A stretch of DNA of 64,000 nt from Actinoplanes sp. SE50/110. Lineage in GTDB: Bacteria; Actinomycetota; Actinomycetes; Mycobacteriales; Micromonosporaceae. The DNA lies in contig NZ_LT827010.1 in assembly GCF_900119315.1 (NCBI RefSeq), forward strand, positions 1,844,001 through 1,908,000, given 5' to 3'. Shown here piece after piece: positions 38,026-48,436 of this stretch. The notes under the pieces are model-generated. The model was not told the DNA's origin. It saw only the letters and a program-made list of their open reading frames with translations, and did not search any database. A program made the position numbers and the translations under genes. Position 1 is the first letter of the stretch; every line of letters begins with the position of its first letter.

Positions 38026-38831
38026 CGGTGGTGTGCCTCGCGATCGGCCTGGTCCGCGGGTCGAGCAGCCTTCTCATAGCGTCGATCGTGGCCAGCCTGC
38101 TGGCCGCGGTCGCCCTCGTCATCGGCGCGCGGCGCAATGCCGCGGCGCACCGTCCGGAGTCACCGGACGACGACTTCCCGCCGCCGCCGGCTCCGCGCCG
38201 CACCACCGGGGCGCCGTCCGACGCCCACGATTCTGCCCCGGCCGGCGACGCGTTCGCAGCCGATTCGCGGTACGCCGAGCCGCCCACCTTCGCCTCCGCC
38301 CCGCCCACCGCCCCGGAGCCGCCGGCGGGTGGCCAGGTATACGAGCAGCGGGCCGCGGCGGATCACGGCGAGCCGGTCGATCTTCCGCCGGCGACCGATG
38401 ACGCGGGTGCCGCGGGAACACACCTCCCGGACGAAACCGTCGTAACGCCGGTGCCCGCGGCCGACTATCAGGCCGCGTCGTCGACCATCGGGGCGGCCCG
38501 CGGCGGACACGACGACGACCAGTCGTGGCGGCGGCCGATGGCCACCGACGCCGGGCTCGACGACGGGTTCGGGGAACCGGACGCCGACGATCCGGACGAC
38601 GAACCGCTGCCGCAGGCGGTGCGCCCCGCCGACGCCGTGCAGGTGGCCCGGTTCGACACCGAGGTGCTCGTGGTGGACGGGCGGCCCCGCTACCACATGG
38701 CGGACTGCCCCCACCTGGTCGGGCGGCTGACCGAGCCCCTGCCGGCGGCCGAGGCGGTGGAGCTCGGCTTCAGCCCGTGCGGCCTGTGCCGGCCGGTGGA
38801 CCGGCTGCTGGGCGCGAACGCGCGCCGCTGA
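37992..38831 (+). CDS. Membrane protein with C-terminal Cys/His (zinc-like) module
   Basis: 279 residues; not a named family that I recognise. Two hydrophobic segments at the N-terminus (about residues 5-22 and 25-45), a long acidic Pro/Ala/Asp-rich linker (50-210), and a compact C-terminus YHMADCPHLVGR then FSPCGLCRPVDRLL. The spacing of His, Cys and CxxC recalls the zinc module of Ada-type proteins (inference). It follows divIVA by 30 bases and precedes a DUF167 gene. Translation may be controlled by the hairpin over its ribosome binding site. Confidence 0.75.
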   Translation: MIPASFPLILVAVVCLAIGLVRGSSSLLIASIVASLLAAVALVIGARRNAAAHRPESPDDDFPPPPAPRRTTGAPSDAHDSAPAGDAFAADSRYAEPPTFASAPPTAPEPPAGGQVYEQRAAADHGEPVDLPPATDDAGAAGTHLPDETVVTPVPAADYQAASSTIGAARGGHDDDQSWRRPMATDAGLDDGFGEPDADDPDDEPLPQAVRPADAVQVARFDTEVLVVDGRPRYHMADCPHLVGRLTEPLPAAEAVELGFSPCGLCRPVDRLLGANARR

Positions 38832-38837
38832 CCGCCG

Positions 38838-39122
38838 ATGGTGTCAGTGCCGGTTCGGGTGCGGCCGGGAGCCGGGCGGACCCGGGTCGGCGGCGGCTAC
38901 CCCGGCCCGCACGGGACGGCGGTGATCATCGCGGTGGCGGCGCCCGCGGTCGACGGCCACGCGACCGAGGCGGCCCGGCGGGCGCTGGCCGCCGCGTTGG
39001 GGGTGCGGGCCGCCGCGGTGAGCCTGCGGGTCGGTGCGACGAGCCGGGACAAGGTCTTCACGGTGGATGCGCCGGCCGCGGAGGTGGCCGGGCTCTTGGC
39101 CGCACTGGTGGCCGAGAGGTAG
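38838..39122 (+). CDS. DUF167 / YggU family protein
   Basis: 94 residues. Opens VPVRVRPGAGRTRVGG and has AAPAVDGHATEAARRALAAAL followed by SLRVGATSRDKVFTVD, the family core. Function unknown. yggS, yggT and yggU-type genes commonly travel together, as here. Confidence 0.87.
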   Translation: MVSVPVRVRPGAGRTRVGGGYPGPHGTAVIIAVAAPAVDGHATEAARRALAAALGVRAAAVSLRVGATSRDKVFTVDAPAAEVAGLLAALVAER

Positions 39123-39252
39123 GGCGGCCGGATTCAGGCGCCGGGGAGAGTGACAACCGGTGATGCCGGGGTGACCTGGGGTGTATCGTCGGGTATCCGA
39201 TCGCCGGCTGGCTGTTTCATGCCGTTTGTCGGGAATGGGGCTGCCCGGCGGG

Positions 39253-39281
39253 TTGTCGGGTCATCTCACTTTCCGTATCGT
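39253..39281 (+). promoter_or_regulatory. Candidate promoter of the dksA-lspA-rluD group
   Basis: TTGTCG (39253-39258), 17-bp spacer, TATCGT (39276-39281), in the 324-bp gap 39123-39446. Nothing else in this gap looks like a gene; short open frames have no ribosome binding site. Confidence 0.45.
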
Positions 39282-39446
39282 TGCCACCCTCCGGAGTGCG
39301 CGGCGTCTTTCCAGCCGCGCCATTTCTGCAGGTGGGGCAAGATCTACCGGGGTCCGGCGGCCGGAGGGTAAGCGGCCGGCGGGACGGGTAACCCGGTGGA
39401 AAGAGGACCGCTGACCGCCGCGCCGGGCGCGGCCGAGGGAGCGACG

Positions 39447-39869
39447 ATGGCCAAGGCAACCGACATCCGGCCCGCCTCGGGCGGCCACGCGGCCGGCGAG
39501 CGGCAGCGCAGCGAGGCCGAGACCGCCGAGATCCGGGAGGCTCTGGTGGCGCGGCTCACCGAGCTGCAGGCCGAGTACGATCATGCGCTCAGTGAGATCA
39601 CCGAGCTTTCGCGGGAGCGGCTCGCCGACTCGGCCGGGGACGACCAGGCCGACACCGGCACCAAGACGTTCGAGCGCGAGCAGGAGATCACGCTGGCCAA
39701 CAATCTGCTCGAGCGGATCACACAGGTGGAACGCGCCATCGACCGGCTCGGACAGGGCAACTACGGTTGGTGCGAGCGGTGCGGCAACCAGATCCCGGTG
39801 GAGCGGATTGCCGCCTTCCCGTCCGCGACTCTCTGTGTGTCATGCAAGCAACTGGAGGAACGACGCTGA
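39447..39869 (+). CDS. DksA/TraR C4 zinc-finger protein
   Basis: 140 residues from ATG 39447 (GAGGGA upstream); 17 further residues upstream are open but not needed. Coiled-coil region ([20 protein letters not shown]) and C-terminal zinc finger [20 protein letters not shown] then CVSCKQ. Such proteins insert into the RNA polymerase secondary channel or act as regulators; standard neighbour of lspA in actinobacteria. Confidence 0.93.
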   Translation: MAKATDIRPASGGHAAGERQRSEAETAEIREALVARLTELQAEYDHALSEITELSRERLADSAGDDQADTGTKTFEREQEITLANNLLERITQVERAIDRLGQGNYGWCERCGNQIPVERIAAFPSATLCVSCKQLEERR

Positions 39870-40429
39870 ACGCCGACAAGGCTCCCCGGTTCGCCGCGCG
39901 CGCCGTCGCGGTGCTGGGTGCCACCGCGCTGCTGGCGCTGGCGCTCGACCAGTGGGTGAAGTACCTCTCCACCGAGCATCTCGACCCGAACGAGCCGGTC
40001 CGGATCCTCGGTGGCCTGATCTACCTGTCCCTGCTGCGCAACAGCGGGGCGGCGTTCAGCTTCGGCGACACGCACACCTGGATCTTCCCGGTGATCACCC
40101 TGGTGGTGATCGGCTGGATCGGCTGGATGGCGACCCGGCTGCGTTCGGTGCCGTGGGCGCTCGCTCTCGGTCTGGTGCTCGGCGGTGCGCTGGGCAACCT
40201 GGCCGACCGGCTGTTCCGGGCACCCGGCCCGTTCCAGGGCAAGGTGGTCGACATGATCAGTGTGTTCGCGCCGTACGCGGAGAAGTTCCCGGTGTTCAAC
40301 ATCGCGGACAGCTGCCTGACCGTGGGCGTCTGCCTCGCGGTGCTTCTGGAGCTCACCGGCCGGCAGCGGGACGGCAGCCGGCTGAAGAACACGAAGAACG
40401 AGCAGGTCGAGACCGAGGAGACGGCGTGA
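39842..40429 (+). CDS. lspA: Lipoprotein signal peptidase
   Basis: Up to 195 residues, four membrane helices. Catalytic aspartates in [14 protein letters not shown] and [12 protein letters not shown], with [11 protein letters not shown]. It cleaves lipoprotein signal peptides. Start unclear: ATG 39842 lacks a ribosome binding site and overlaps the dksA-like gene by 28 bases. CTG 39866 overlaps that gene's TGA and stands 7 bases after a perfect GGAGG (39854-39858), so it may be the real start. Confidence 0.94.
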   Translation: MQATGGTTLNADKAPRFAARAVAVLGATALLALALDQWVKYLSTEHLDPNEPVRILGGLIYLSLLRNSGAAFSFGDTHTWIFPVITLVVIGWIGWMATRLRSVPWALALGLVLGGALGNLADRLFRAPGPFQGKVVDMISVFAPYAEKFPVFNIADSCLTVGVCLAVLLELTGRQRDGSRLKNTKNEQVETEETA

Positions 40430-41355
40430 GCGACACGCGTTCGCTGCCCGTCCCGGACGGGCTGGACGGGATGCGGCTGGACCAGGCGGTGTCCCGGCTG
40501 TTCGGGCTGTCCCGCACGGCCGCGGCCGACCTGGTCGAATCCGGGGACGCGCTGGTCGACGGCGCCCCCCGGCCGAAATCGGACAAGGTCGCCGCGGGTT
40601 CCTGGCTGGAGGTGACCCTGCCGCGGCCGGTGACTGCTCCGGTGCTGGTCGCCCAGCCGGTGCACGGCCTGTCGGTGATCTACAGCGACGACGACATCGT
40701 GGTGGTGGACAAGCCGGTCGGCGTGGCCGCCCACCCGAGCCCCGGCTGGACCGGTCCGACCGTGGTCAGCGGTCTGGCCGCGATGGGGCAGAACGTGGCG
40801 ACCAGCGGCGCCGCCGAGCGCCAGGGCATCGTGCACCGCCTCGACGTCGGCACCACCGGCCTGATGGTGGTCGCCAAGTCCGAGATGGCGTACAGCGTGC
40901 TCAAGCGGGCGTTCAAGGAGCGCGAGGTGGACAAGCGGTACCACGCGGTGGTGCAGGGACACCTGGACCCGCTGCGCGGCACCGTGGACGCGCCGATCGA
41001 CCGACACCCGACGGCCGACTACCGGTTCGCGGTGATGTCCGGCGGCAAGCCGAGCGTCACCCACTACGACACACTGGAGGCGTTCCGCGCCGCCAGCCTG
41101 GTCGACGTGAAGCTGGAGACCGGGCGTACCCACCAGATCCGGGTGCACTTCTCGGCGCTGCGGCACCCTTGCGTCGGCGATCTCACCTACGGTGCGGATC
41201 CGACCCTGGCCGCCCGGCTGAAGCTGAACCGGCAGTGGCTGCACGCCCGGGAACTGGGCTTCCTGCACCCCCGGACGCATGATGAGGTCCGCTTCGTCAG
41301 CGACTACCCTGACGACCTGAAATTCGCGCTGGACGTCCTGCAGGACGCCGGCTGA
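40426..41355 (+). CDS. rluD: RluA-family 23S rRNA pseudouridine synthase (RluD-like)
   Basis: 309 residues from GTG 40426, overlapping the lspA stop (GTGA). N-terminal S4 RNA-binding domain (about residues 14-75), then the synthase core [35 protein letters not shown] with catalytic Asp, and [15 protein letters not shown]. It isomerises uridines in 23S rRNA. The same gene follows lspA in most actinobacteria. Confidence 0.94.
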   Translation: MSDTRSLPVPDGLDGMRLDQAVSRLFGLSRTAAADLVESGDALVDGAPRPKSDKVAAGSWLEVTLPRPVTAPVLVAQPVHGLSVIYSDDDIVVVDKPVGVAAHPSPGWTGPTVVSGLAAMGQNVATSGAAERQGIVHRLDVGTTGLMVVAKSEMAYSVLKRAFKEREVDKRYHAVVQGHLDPLRGTVDAPIDRHPTADYRFAVMSGGKPSVTHYDTLEAFRAASLVDVKLETGRTHQIRVHFSALRHPCVGDLTYGADPTLAARLKLNRQWLHARELGFLHPRTHDEVRFVSDYPDDLKFALDVLQDAG

Positions 41356-41378
41356 CCTGCTGACATCCGGGAGACGCC

Positions 41379-42377
41379 GTGGGGCCCGCGCATCGTGTGC
41401 GAGCGGTCCTCGTCAGGTTCGGGGGCGGCTCGCTCCGGTTGCAGATCATGACCGGGGTGGCGGCCGCCGCCACCGCGACGCTGGTGCTCGCCGTCGCCTG
41501 GGCCGGCCACTCCGGCGACCCGTCCGGCGGCGACCCGGGTGACGTGGTGCGGGTCGGGGTGATCGAGGGCCAGACGGTCGGCGGTTACCTGGACTCCTCG
41601 CGGCGTGAGCTCAGCATGCTCACCGACCCGTCCGGCCCGGCCGCCGGGGACACCTGGGCGCTGGTCAGCCTCCGCGACTACACCGCGCCGGCCCAGCTGC
41701 CGGCGCTGCTGGCGGGCGCGACGGTGGCCCAGGTGTACGCGCGGGTGCCGCTGCCCGGGGTGCGCACCCAGGTGTCGCTGATCCCGGTCTACTCGATGCC
41801 CGGGGACGTGACCGCCGGGATGCTCGACGCGGCCCTGGTGCGCGACCGGGAGCAGGCCGACCTGTCCCGGCTGGAACGCTCGCTGACCGGCGAGGGGCAG
41901 CGCGAGCAGCGGCTGCGCACCACGTACGGCACGGCCGCTCTGGTCGCGGCGCAGGAGGCCGCGGCGTACCGGGCCGGCTGCTCCTGTGTCTTCGCGGCCG
42001 TGATCCGCGCCGCACCGGCGACCCTGGGCGGCATCGCGTCCCGGCCGGGGGTGCGCGGTGTCGACCCGGCTCCCGAGGTGCGCAGCCTGGACCACACCGA
42101 GTTCCGGCCGCCGCGGCCCGAGGAGAGCGGCCTGGTGACCGCGGACCCGTCGGTGCGGCCTGTGCCAACCGCGACACCGGGCGTTGCCTCCGGATCGCCC
42201 GGACGGTTACCGTCGTCGATCGGAGGCACTGTGACTTCCCACTCATCCGGGCGTGGTCCCGGCCGGTCACCCTCGGTCGCCGTCTCGTCGACGGCTCCGG
42301 CTGACGTACCCTCGGAGGACGAAGTGGGCACAGCTCAGGCCTCATCCGTCGCGTCGATCGCCGAACCCGGCCGCTGA
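41379..42377 (+). CDS. Membrane-anchored protein of unknown function
   Basis: 332 residues; family not recognised. One N-terminal membrane helix (about residues 22-42, LQIMTGVAAAATATLVLAVA), then a globular outer part with YTAPAQLPALLAGATVAQVY, VSLIPVYSMPGDVTAGM and a GCSCVFAAVIRA segment with two cysteines. The last about 100 residues are Ser/Pro/Thr-rich and disordered. GTG start with GGGAG six bases upstream. It stands alone between rluD and a ParA-like ATPase gene. Confidence 0.72.
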   Translation: MGPAHRVRAVLVRFGGGSLRLQIMTGVAAAATATLVLAVAWAGHSGDPSGGDPGDVVRVGVIEGQTVGGYLDSSRRELSMLTDPSGPAAGDTWALVSLRDYTAPAQLPALLAGATVAQVYARVPLPGVRTQVSLIPVYSMPGDVTAGMLDAALVRDREQADLSRLERSLTGEGQREQRLRTTYGTAALVAAQEAAAYRAGCSCVFAAVIRAAPATLGGIASRPGVRGVDPAPEVRSLDHTEFRPPRPEESGLVTADPSVRPVPTATPGVASGSPGRLPSSIGGTVTSHSSGRGPGRSPSVAVSSTAPADVPSEDEVGTAQASSVASIAEPGR

Positions 42378-42561
42378 TTTTTCCGTATCAAGAAACGTTC
42401 GGGTGGATGCACGTGCACGACCGGCGTGCCGTCATGTGATCAAGAACGACGGGGGGATGGGCAGTCGGTCGGTGGCCCGCATAGGGTTTGCCTCCGTAGC
42501 CTGTCTTGGCGAGACCCCCTCGCCGGAGCACGACGTCGGGTAGGCGCAGAAAGGACACGCC

Positions 42562-44091
42562 GTGGACGGGACCGAGACCGGCTGGGGCCGGCCTGCGGAG
42601 CCGGCCCCGCGCTGGCGGGCCCTGCTCGACCGGGCCCGGCACGGTCACCGCGCCGAGGAGCCGGCGGACGAGCCGCGGGCCGATCCGGCCGCGGTGCCGC
42701 AGCAGTGGGGGCAGCAGCAGCCGCCGGCGCCGCCGACCCGGGCGTCGGCCCGGCCGGTGAACCCGCTGGAGAACCGGGGTTACGAGGGCCAGCGCCAGGC
42801 CGAGCCGAGGTACGGGGCCGCGGAACCGCAGCGGCCGATGCCGCAGCGGCCGGTCAACCCCCTCGATCCGCGCTGGCAGGCCCGCCCGGACCAGCAGCAG
42901 CACAGCTTCTTCGAGCCGGCGCCGCGGTCGCCGCAGCCGGTCACCCCGCCGCCCGCACCGCCCGCACGGGCTGACTATCCGCCGGCGCCCGGCTATCCGC
43001 CTCAGGTGCCGCAGCCGAACGGTCATCCCGCGACCAACGGCTACGGGCAGCCCCCGGCCGCCCCGCACGCCTATGCGGCGCCCCCGGCCGCCCCGCAGGC
43101 GTACACGACGCCGCCGCTCGCCCCGCGCCCGGTCTCCCCGCCACTGGCCCCCCGGCCGGTCTCTCCGCCGCTCGCGCCGCCGGTCGCCCCGCCTCCGCCG
43201 GCGTCCCTCGCCCCGCCGGCGCCGCTCGCACCCGCCGCCGGGGTCGGTGCCCGGATCGAGTGGCGGCAGACCCGCACCGACGAGGGTCTGGACCGCTCGG
43301 CCGCGGTGCTGCGCCGCACGCTCGGCAAGCCGCGCGTGCTGGCCTTCGCCAACCCTAAGGGCGGCGTCCACAAGACCACCGCGACCGTGCTGGCCGCGGC
43401 CACCATCGGCAGCGTCCGCGGCCGCGGCGTGCTCGCCTGGGACGACAACGAGCTGCGCGGCACGCTCGGCCTGCGGGCCGGCAGCGCCCGGCACGCCCGG
43501 ACGATCAAGCACCTGCTCGCCGACCTGGACCGGATCGAGGGCCTGCACGGCGACGCGCTGCTGCAGGAGCTCGACGCGTACCTGCGGCACGCCTCCGACG
43601 GGTCCTACGACGTGCTCGCCGGCGAGGAGAACCCGCGCTTCGCCCAGCGGCTGGACCAGGGCACCGTGCGCCGGGTGACCGACCTGCTGCGCCGCACCCA
43701 CGACGTGATCTGTGTGGACACCGGCAACAACGTGGAGAGCGTGAACTGGCAGACGGTCATGCGGATGGCCGACCAGCTGGTGATCACCACGGTGCCCCGG
43801 GAGGACGCCGCGTTCACCGCCGACTGGATGCTCGACGTGCTGGAGGAGAGCGGGATGGGCGACATGGTGGCCAACGCCGTGACGCTGATCTCCTGCCCCT
43901 CGCCGGGAGCCCTGCCGCTGCTGGCGGACTTCAAGAAGCACTTCGCGACCCGCACCCGCGCGGTCGCGGTGGTGCCCTACGACCCGGCGCTGGAGGTGGG
44001 TTCGTCGATCGAGTACGGCGATCTGCAACCGGAGACCCGGCAGGCGTGGTTGCGGGCCGCGTCGGTGATGCTGGAGCCCTTCGCGGAGTAA
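42562..44091 (+). CDS. ParA/MinD-like ATPase with long Pro-rich N-terminal tail
   Basis: 509 residues. Residues 1-230 are Pro/Ala/Gln-rich (repeated RPVNPL and PLAPRPVSPP). The C-terminal half is a deviant-Walker ATPase: FANPKGGVHKTTATVLAAA, with His where Gly is usual in KGGVGKTT, then VICVDTGNNVES and DQLVITTVPREDAAFTADW. Layout resembles EspI-type ATPases linked to ESX/type VII secretion and other SIMIBI positioning ATPases; the role here is unknown. AAAGGA stands before the GTG. dnaE1 follows at 35 bases. Confidence 0.85.
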   Translation: MDGTETGWGRPAEPAPRWRALLDRARHGHRAEEPADEPRADPAAVPQQWGQQQPPAPPTRASARPVNPLENRGYEGQRQAEPRYGAAEPQRPMPQRPVNPLDPRWQARPDQQQHSFFEPAPRSPQPVTPPPAPPARADYPPAPGYPPQVPQPNGHPATNGYGQPPAAPHAYAAPPAAPQAYTTPPLAPRPVSPPLAPRPVSPPLAPPVAPPPPASLAPPAPLAPAAGVGARIEWRQTRTDEGLDRSAAVLRRTLGKPRVLAFANPKGGVHKTTATVLAAATIGSVRGRGVLAWDDNELRGTLGLRAGSARHARTIKHLLADLDRIEGLHGDALLQELDAYLRHASDGSYDVLAGEENPRFAQRLDQGTVRRVTDLLRRTHDVICVDTGNNVESVNWQTVMRMADQLVITTVPREDAAFTADWMLDVLEESGMGDMVANAVTLISCPSPGALPLLADFKKHFATRTRAVAVVPYDPALEVGSSIEYGDLQPETRQAWLRAASVMLEPFAE

Positions 44092-44126
44092 GCTGATCCG
44101 CCTCGCCAACAGAAGAGGGGGCCCGG

Positions 44127-47100
44127 GTGTCAGACTCCTTCGTGCACCTGCACGTTCACACAGAGTATTCAATGCTCGACGGAGCGGCCCGGGTCAAGGA
44201 ACTCATCAGTGAGGCGAAACGGCTCGGCATGCCGGCCGCCGCGATCACCGACCACGGCAACATGCACGGCGCCTACGAGATGTACACGCAGTCCAAGGCG
44301 GCCGGGATCACCCCGCTGATCGGCGTCGAGGCCTATGTCGCCCCGGATTCGCGGCTGAACAAGAGCCGGATCAAGTGGGGCCGCCCGGAGCAGAAATCGG
44401 ACGACATCTCCGGTAACGGTGCGTATACCCACATGACGATGTGGGCACGCAACGCGGTCGGGCTGAAGAACCTGTTCCGGCTGAACTCGCGGGCCTCCAT
44501 CGAGGGCCAGCTCGGTAAATACCCGCGGATGGACTTCGACATCATCGCCGAGCACGCCGAGGGCATCATGGGCACCACCGGCTGCCCGTCCGGCGCCGTG
44601 CAGACCCGGCTGCGGCTCGGCCAGTTCGACGAGGCACTGAAGTCGGCCGCGATGTATCAGGAGGCCCTCGGTAAGGACTACTACTTCCTCGAGATCATGG
44701 ACCACGGCCTGTCGATCGAGAAGCGGGTCCGCGACGGCCTGCTGGAGATCGGCCGGAAACTCAACATCCCGCCCCTGGTCACCAACGACTCGCACTACAC
44801 CTTCGAGGCCCAGGCCGAGGCGCACGACGTGCTGCTGTGCGTGCAGACCGGCAGCAACATCGCCGACCCGAACAGGTTCCGGTTCGACGGCAACGGCTAC
44901 TTCGTGAAGTCGGCCGAGCAGATGCGCGCGGTGGACTCCTCCGAGGCCTGGCAGCAGGGCTGCCGCAACACCCTGCTGGTCGCCGAGAAGGTGGACATCG
45001 AGGGGATGTTCACGTTCAAGAACCTGATGCCCCGGTTCCCCATCCCGGACGGCTTCTCCGAGGAGGAGTACTTCCGGCACGTGGCGTTCGAGGGGCTGCG
45101 CAAGCGGTTCCCGGCCGGCATCCCGGACACCCACGTCACGCAGGCCGAGTACGAGCTCGGTGTGATCATCAGCATGGGCTTCCCGGCGTACTTCCTGGTG
45201 GTCGCCGACTTCATCCAGTGGGCGAAGAACAACGGGATCGCGGTCGGCCCGGGGCGCGGGTCCGCGGCGGGGTCGCTGATCGCGTACGCCATGGGCATCA
45301 CCGACCTCGATCCGCTGCCGCACGGCCTGATCTTCGAGCGCTTCCTGAACCCGGAGCGCATTTCGATGCCCGACGTCGACATCGACTTCGACGAGCGCCG
45401 GCGGGCCGAGGTGATCCGCTACGTCACCGAGAAGTGGGGGGACGACAAGGTCGCCCAGATCGCCACGTTCGGCACGATCAAGGCGAAGGCCGCGATCAAG
45501 GACTCGGCCCGGGTGCTGGGCTACCCGTTCGCGGTCGGCGACCGGATCACCAAGGCGATGCCGCCGGACGTGATGGGCAAGGGCATCCCGCTCTCCGGCA
45601 TCTTCGACAAGGAACACAAGCGGTACAACGAGGCCGGCGAGATCCGTCAGCTGTACGAGACCGACCCGGACGTCAAGAAGGTGATCGACACCGCGCGCGG
45701 GATCGAGGGCCTGATCCGGCAGACCGGCGTGCACGCGGCCGGCGTGATCATGTCCGCCGAGCCGATCATCGACCACATCCCGCTGATGCGCCGGGCCTCG
45801 GACGGCGTGATCATCACGCAGTTCGACTACCCGACCTGCGAGACGCTCGGCCTGCTCAAGATGGACTTCCTGGGCCTGCGCAACCTGACGATCATCGACG
45901 ACGCCAACAAGAACATCGAGCTCAACCACGGCGCCCCGCTCGACCTGCTGGCCCTGCCGCTGGACGACAAGCCGGCGTACGAGTTGCTCGCCCGCGGTGA
46001 CACCCTCGGTGTGTTCCAGCTCGACGGCGGCCCGATGCGCTCGCTGCTGCGGCTGATGAAACCGGACAACTTCGAGGACATCTCGGCCGTGCTGGCGCTG
46101 TACCGGCCCGGCCCGATGGGCGTCGACTCGCACACCAACTACGCGCTGCGCAAGAACAGACTCCAGGAGATCACCCCGATCCACCCGGAGCTGGAGGAGC
46201 CGCTGCGCGAGATCCTGGAGCCCACCTACGGCCTGATCGTCTATCAGGAGCAGGTGCAGCGCGCCGCGCAGATCCTCGCCGGCTACTCGCTCGGCCAGGC
46301 CGACCTGCTGCGCCGCGCGATGGGCAAGAAGAAGAAGGAGATCCTCGACAAGGAGTTCATCCCGTTCCGCGACGGCTGCCGCGAGCACGGCTACTCCGAC
46401 GAGGCGATCCAGGCGGTGTGGGACGTGCTGGTGCCGTTCGCCGGCTATGCGTTCAACAAGGCGCACTCCGCGGCGTACGGCCTGGTCTCCTACTGGACGG
46501 CGTACCTGAAGGCGCACTACCCGGCGGAGTACATGGCCGGGCTGCTGACCAGTGTCGGCGACGACAAGGACAAGATGGCCGTCTATCTGGCCGAGTGTCG
46601 CCGGATGGGTATCCAGGTGCTGCCGCCGGACGTGAACCAGTCGGCCGGCCCGTTCACCCCGGTGGGCCGGGACATCCGGTTCGGTCTGGGCGCGGTCCGC
46701 AACGTCGGCGGCAACGTGGTCGAGGCGATCGCCCGGTGCCGCAAGGAGAAGGGCGAGTACACCGACTTCTACGACTTCCTGTCCAAGGTGGACGCGGTGG
46801 CCTGCAACAAGCGGACCATCGAATCGCTGATCAAGGCCGGGGCGTTCGACTCGATGGGCCACTCCCGCAAGGGGCTGCTCGCCGTGCACGCCGAGGCGAT
46901 CGACGCGTACGCCGGGGTCAAGCGGAACGAGGCGGCCGGCCAGTTCGACCTGTTCGGCGCGTTCGGGGACAGCGCCGGGTCGTCGGCGACCGTGGCGATG
47001 CCCACCATTCCGGACAGTGAGTGGGACAAGCGCGACAAGCTAACCTTCGAGCGGGAGATGCTCGGTCTCTACGTCTCCGACCATCCCCTGGCCGGGCTGG

Positions 47101-47657
47101 AGCAGGTGCTGCAGAGCAACGCGGACATCAGCATCGCCGCGCTCAACGAGGACGGTTCGGTGCAGGACGGCCAGGTGGTCACCATCGCGGGCATCCTCAC
47201 CGGGGTGCAGCGCCGGATCACCAAGCAGGGCCGGGCCTGGGCGTCGGCCACCGTGGAGGACCTGGCCGGTGGGGTCGAGACGCTGTTCTTCCCGAACACG
47301 TACGAGCTGATCGGGCAGTACATCGCCGAGGACGCGATCGTGGTGGTCAAGGGCCGGGTCGACCGGCGCGACGACACCCCGCGGATCATGGCGATGGACA
47401 TGTCCATTCCCGATATATCCCATAACCCGGACAGCAAGCCGGTGGTCCTCACCATGCCGATCACCAGGGTCACCCCGCCGCTCGTCGACGAGCTCAAGGA
47501 CATCCTGGTCAGCCACCCCGGCGACACCGAGGTGCACGTCCACCTGCAGAACGGCAAGCGGACCACGGTGGTGCGGCTGGTCGCGGCCCGGGTCGCGGCC
47601 ACCCCCGCGCTGCGCGCCGACCTCAAGATGATCCTCGGCCCGGCGGCGGTGGCCTGA
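44127..47657 (+). CDS. dnaE1: DNA polymerase III alpha subunit (replicative)
   Basis: 1176 residues, full length. PHP domain intact at the start ([20 protein letters not shown]), needed for proofreading in actinobacterial DnaE1; palm motifs [20 protein letters not shown] and [34 protein letters not shown] domain ([15 protein letters not shown]) and C-terminal clamp/tau-binding region. The replicase of the chromosome. GTG start after AGAGGGGG. The damage-type relative DnaE2 is at the left edge. Confidence 0.98.
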   Translation: MSDSFVHLHVHTEYSMLDGAARVKELISEAKRLGMPAAAITDHGNMHGAYEMYTQSKAAGITPLIGVEAYVAPDSRLNKSRIKWGRPEQKSDDISGNGAYTHMTMWARNAVGLKNLFRLNSRASIEGQLGKYPRMDFDIIAEHAEGIMGTTGCPSGAVQTRLRLGQFDEALKSAAMYQEALGKDYYFLEIMDHGLSIEKRVRDGLLEIGRKLNIPPLVTNDSHYTFEAQAEAHDVLLCVQTGSNIADPNRFRFDGNGYFVKSAEQMRAVDSSEAWQQGCRNTLLVAEKVDIEGMFTFKNLMPRFPIPDGFSEEEYFRHVAFEGLRKRFPAGIPDTHVTQAEYELGVIISMGFPAYFLVVADFIQWAKNNGIAVGPGRGSAAGSLIAYAMGITDLDPLPHGLIFERFLNPERISMPDVDIDFDERRRAEVIRYVTEKWGDDKVAQIATFGTIKAKAAIKDSARVLGYPFAVGDRITKAMPPDVMGKGIPLSGIFDKEHKRYNEAGEIRQLYETDPDVKKVIDTARGIEGLIRQTGVHAAGVIMSAEPIIDHIPLMRRASDGVIITQFDYPTCETLGLLKMDFLGLRNLTIIDDANKNIELNHGAPLDLLALPLDDKPAYELLARGDTLGVFQLDGGPMRSLLRLMKPDNFEDISAVLALYRPGPMGVDSHTNYALRKNRLQEITPIHPELEEPLREILEPTYGLIVYQEQVQRAAQILAGYSLGQADLLRRAMGKKKKEILDKEFIPFRDGCREHGYSDEAIQAVWDVLVPFAGYAFNKAHSAAYGLVSYWTAYLKAHYPAEYMAGLLTSVGDDKDKMAVYLAECRRMGIQVLPPDVNQSAGPFTPVGRDIRFGLGAVRNVGGNVVEAIARCRKEKGEYTDFYDFLSKVDAVACNKRTIESLIKAGAFDSMGHSRKGLLAVHAEAIDAYAGVKRNEAAGQFDLFGAFGDSAGSSATVAMPTIPDSEWDKRDKLTFEREMLGLYVSDHPLAGLEQVLQSNADISIAALNEDGSVQDGQVVTIAGILTGVQRRITKQGRAWASATVEDLAGGVETLFFPNTYELIGQYIAEDAIVVVKGRVDRRDDTPRIMAMDMSIPDISHNPDSKPVVLTMPITRVTPPLVDELKDILVSHPGDTEVHVHLQNGKRTTVVRLVAARVAATPALRADLKMILGPAAVA

Positions 47658-47686
47658 TCCCCGGCCCGATCTGGAAGGATCAGAGA

Positions 47687-48436
47687 GTGCAGCCAGAGGA
47701 CTCCGTGATCGTCGACCAGCCACCCGCGGGACCGTCCTGGTGGCGTCCGCAGCGCGGCGGCAGCCACCGTTCGCTGCGCCGCACGCTCGCCACCGGCCTG
47801 GGCAGTGCCGCCGTGATCGCCGCGCTCGGCGCCCCGGTCGGGCTGCTCTGGCACACGCTGGCGCCACGCGTGGAGGTGGTCGACGCCGGCTCCTCCGGTT
47901 TCCTGGTCACCGACCCGGCCGAGCAGTTCATCGCCGCCGATGGCTGGCTGACCCTGCTCGGCCTCGGCTTCGGCCTGCTGGTGGCGGTGCTCGCCTGGCT
48001 GGTGCTGCGCCGCGATCGGGGGCCGGCACTGCTGCTGGGCGTCGTCGCCGGCGCCGCCGCCGGGATCCGCTGGGTGGCGGTCCCGCTCGGTCAGATGATC
48101 GGCCGAGCCGACTACACCCACTGGAAGGCGACCGCCGCGAAAGGCGACACCTACCTGGCCCCGCCGCAGATCCACGCGCACGGCCCGACGCTGGTCGCGG
48201 CGTTCGTCGCGGCGATCGTGCTGACCCTGCTGGCCGGCTGGTCCAACGACCCGGACCTGGACAGTCCGGGTGCACAGCCCGGTTACGGCCCCAACCACGG
48301 GCAGTACGAGGCGGAGCCGCCCGGCTCGGCGCCGTTCAGGGCGCAACAGCTCAGTTCGGACTCGCCGGGCGCGCCAGATCCGACAGCGGCACCGGCACCG
48401 CCCGCACCCGGGCCAGCAGACCAGCCTCGCGGTTGA
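47687..48436 (+). CDS. Four-helix membrane protein of unknown function
   Basis: 249 residues with hydrophobic segments at about 33-55, 85-108, 112-130 and 168-190, and a Pro/Ala-rich cytoplasmic tail. HWKATAAKGDTYLAPPQIHAHG lies in an outer loop. It may belong to the DUF2567-type actinobacterial proteins (weak). GTG start with AAGGAT upstream. Its last 86 bases overlap, tail to tail, the 3' end of the LON-domain gene on the other strand. Confidence 0.78.
   Translation: MQPEDSVIVDQPPAGPSWWRPQRGGSHRSLRRTLATGLGSAAVIAALGAPVGLLWHTLAPRVEVVDAGSSGFLVTDPAEQFIAADGWLTLLGLGFGLLVAVLAWLVLRRDRGPALLLGVVAGAAAGIRWVAVPLGQMIGRADYTHWKATAAKGDTYLAPPQIHAHGPTLVAAFVAAIVLTLLAGWSNDPDLDSPGAQPGYGPNHGQYEAEPPGSAPFRAQQLSSDSPGAPDPTAAPAPPAPGPADQPRG

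Noticed and set aside
39150..39414. Small genes in the gap before the dksA-like gene
   Set aside because: Two overlapping frames, no ribosome binding sites, unusual composition and a promoter-like pair inside them.
44169..46889. 906-residue minus-strand frame
   Set aside because: Antisense to dnaE1, whose motifs are complete; no domain in the antisense product.
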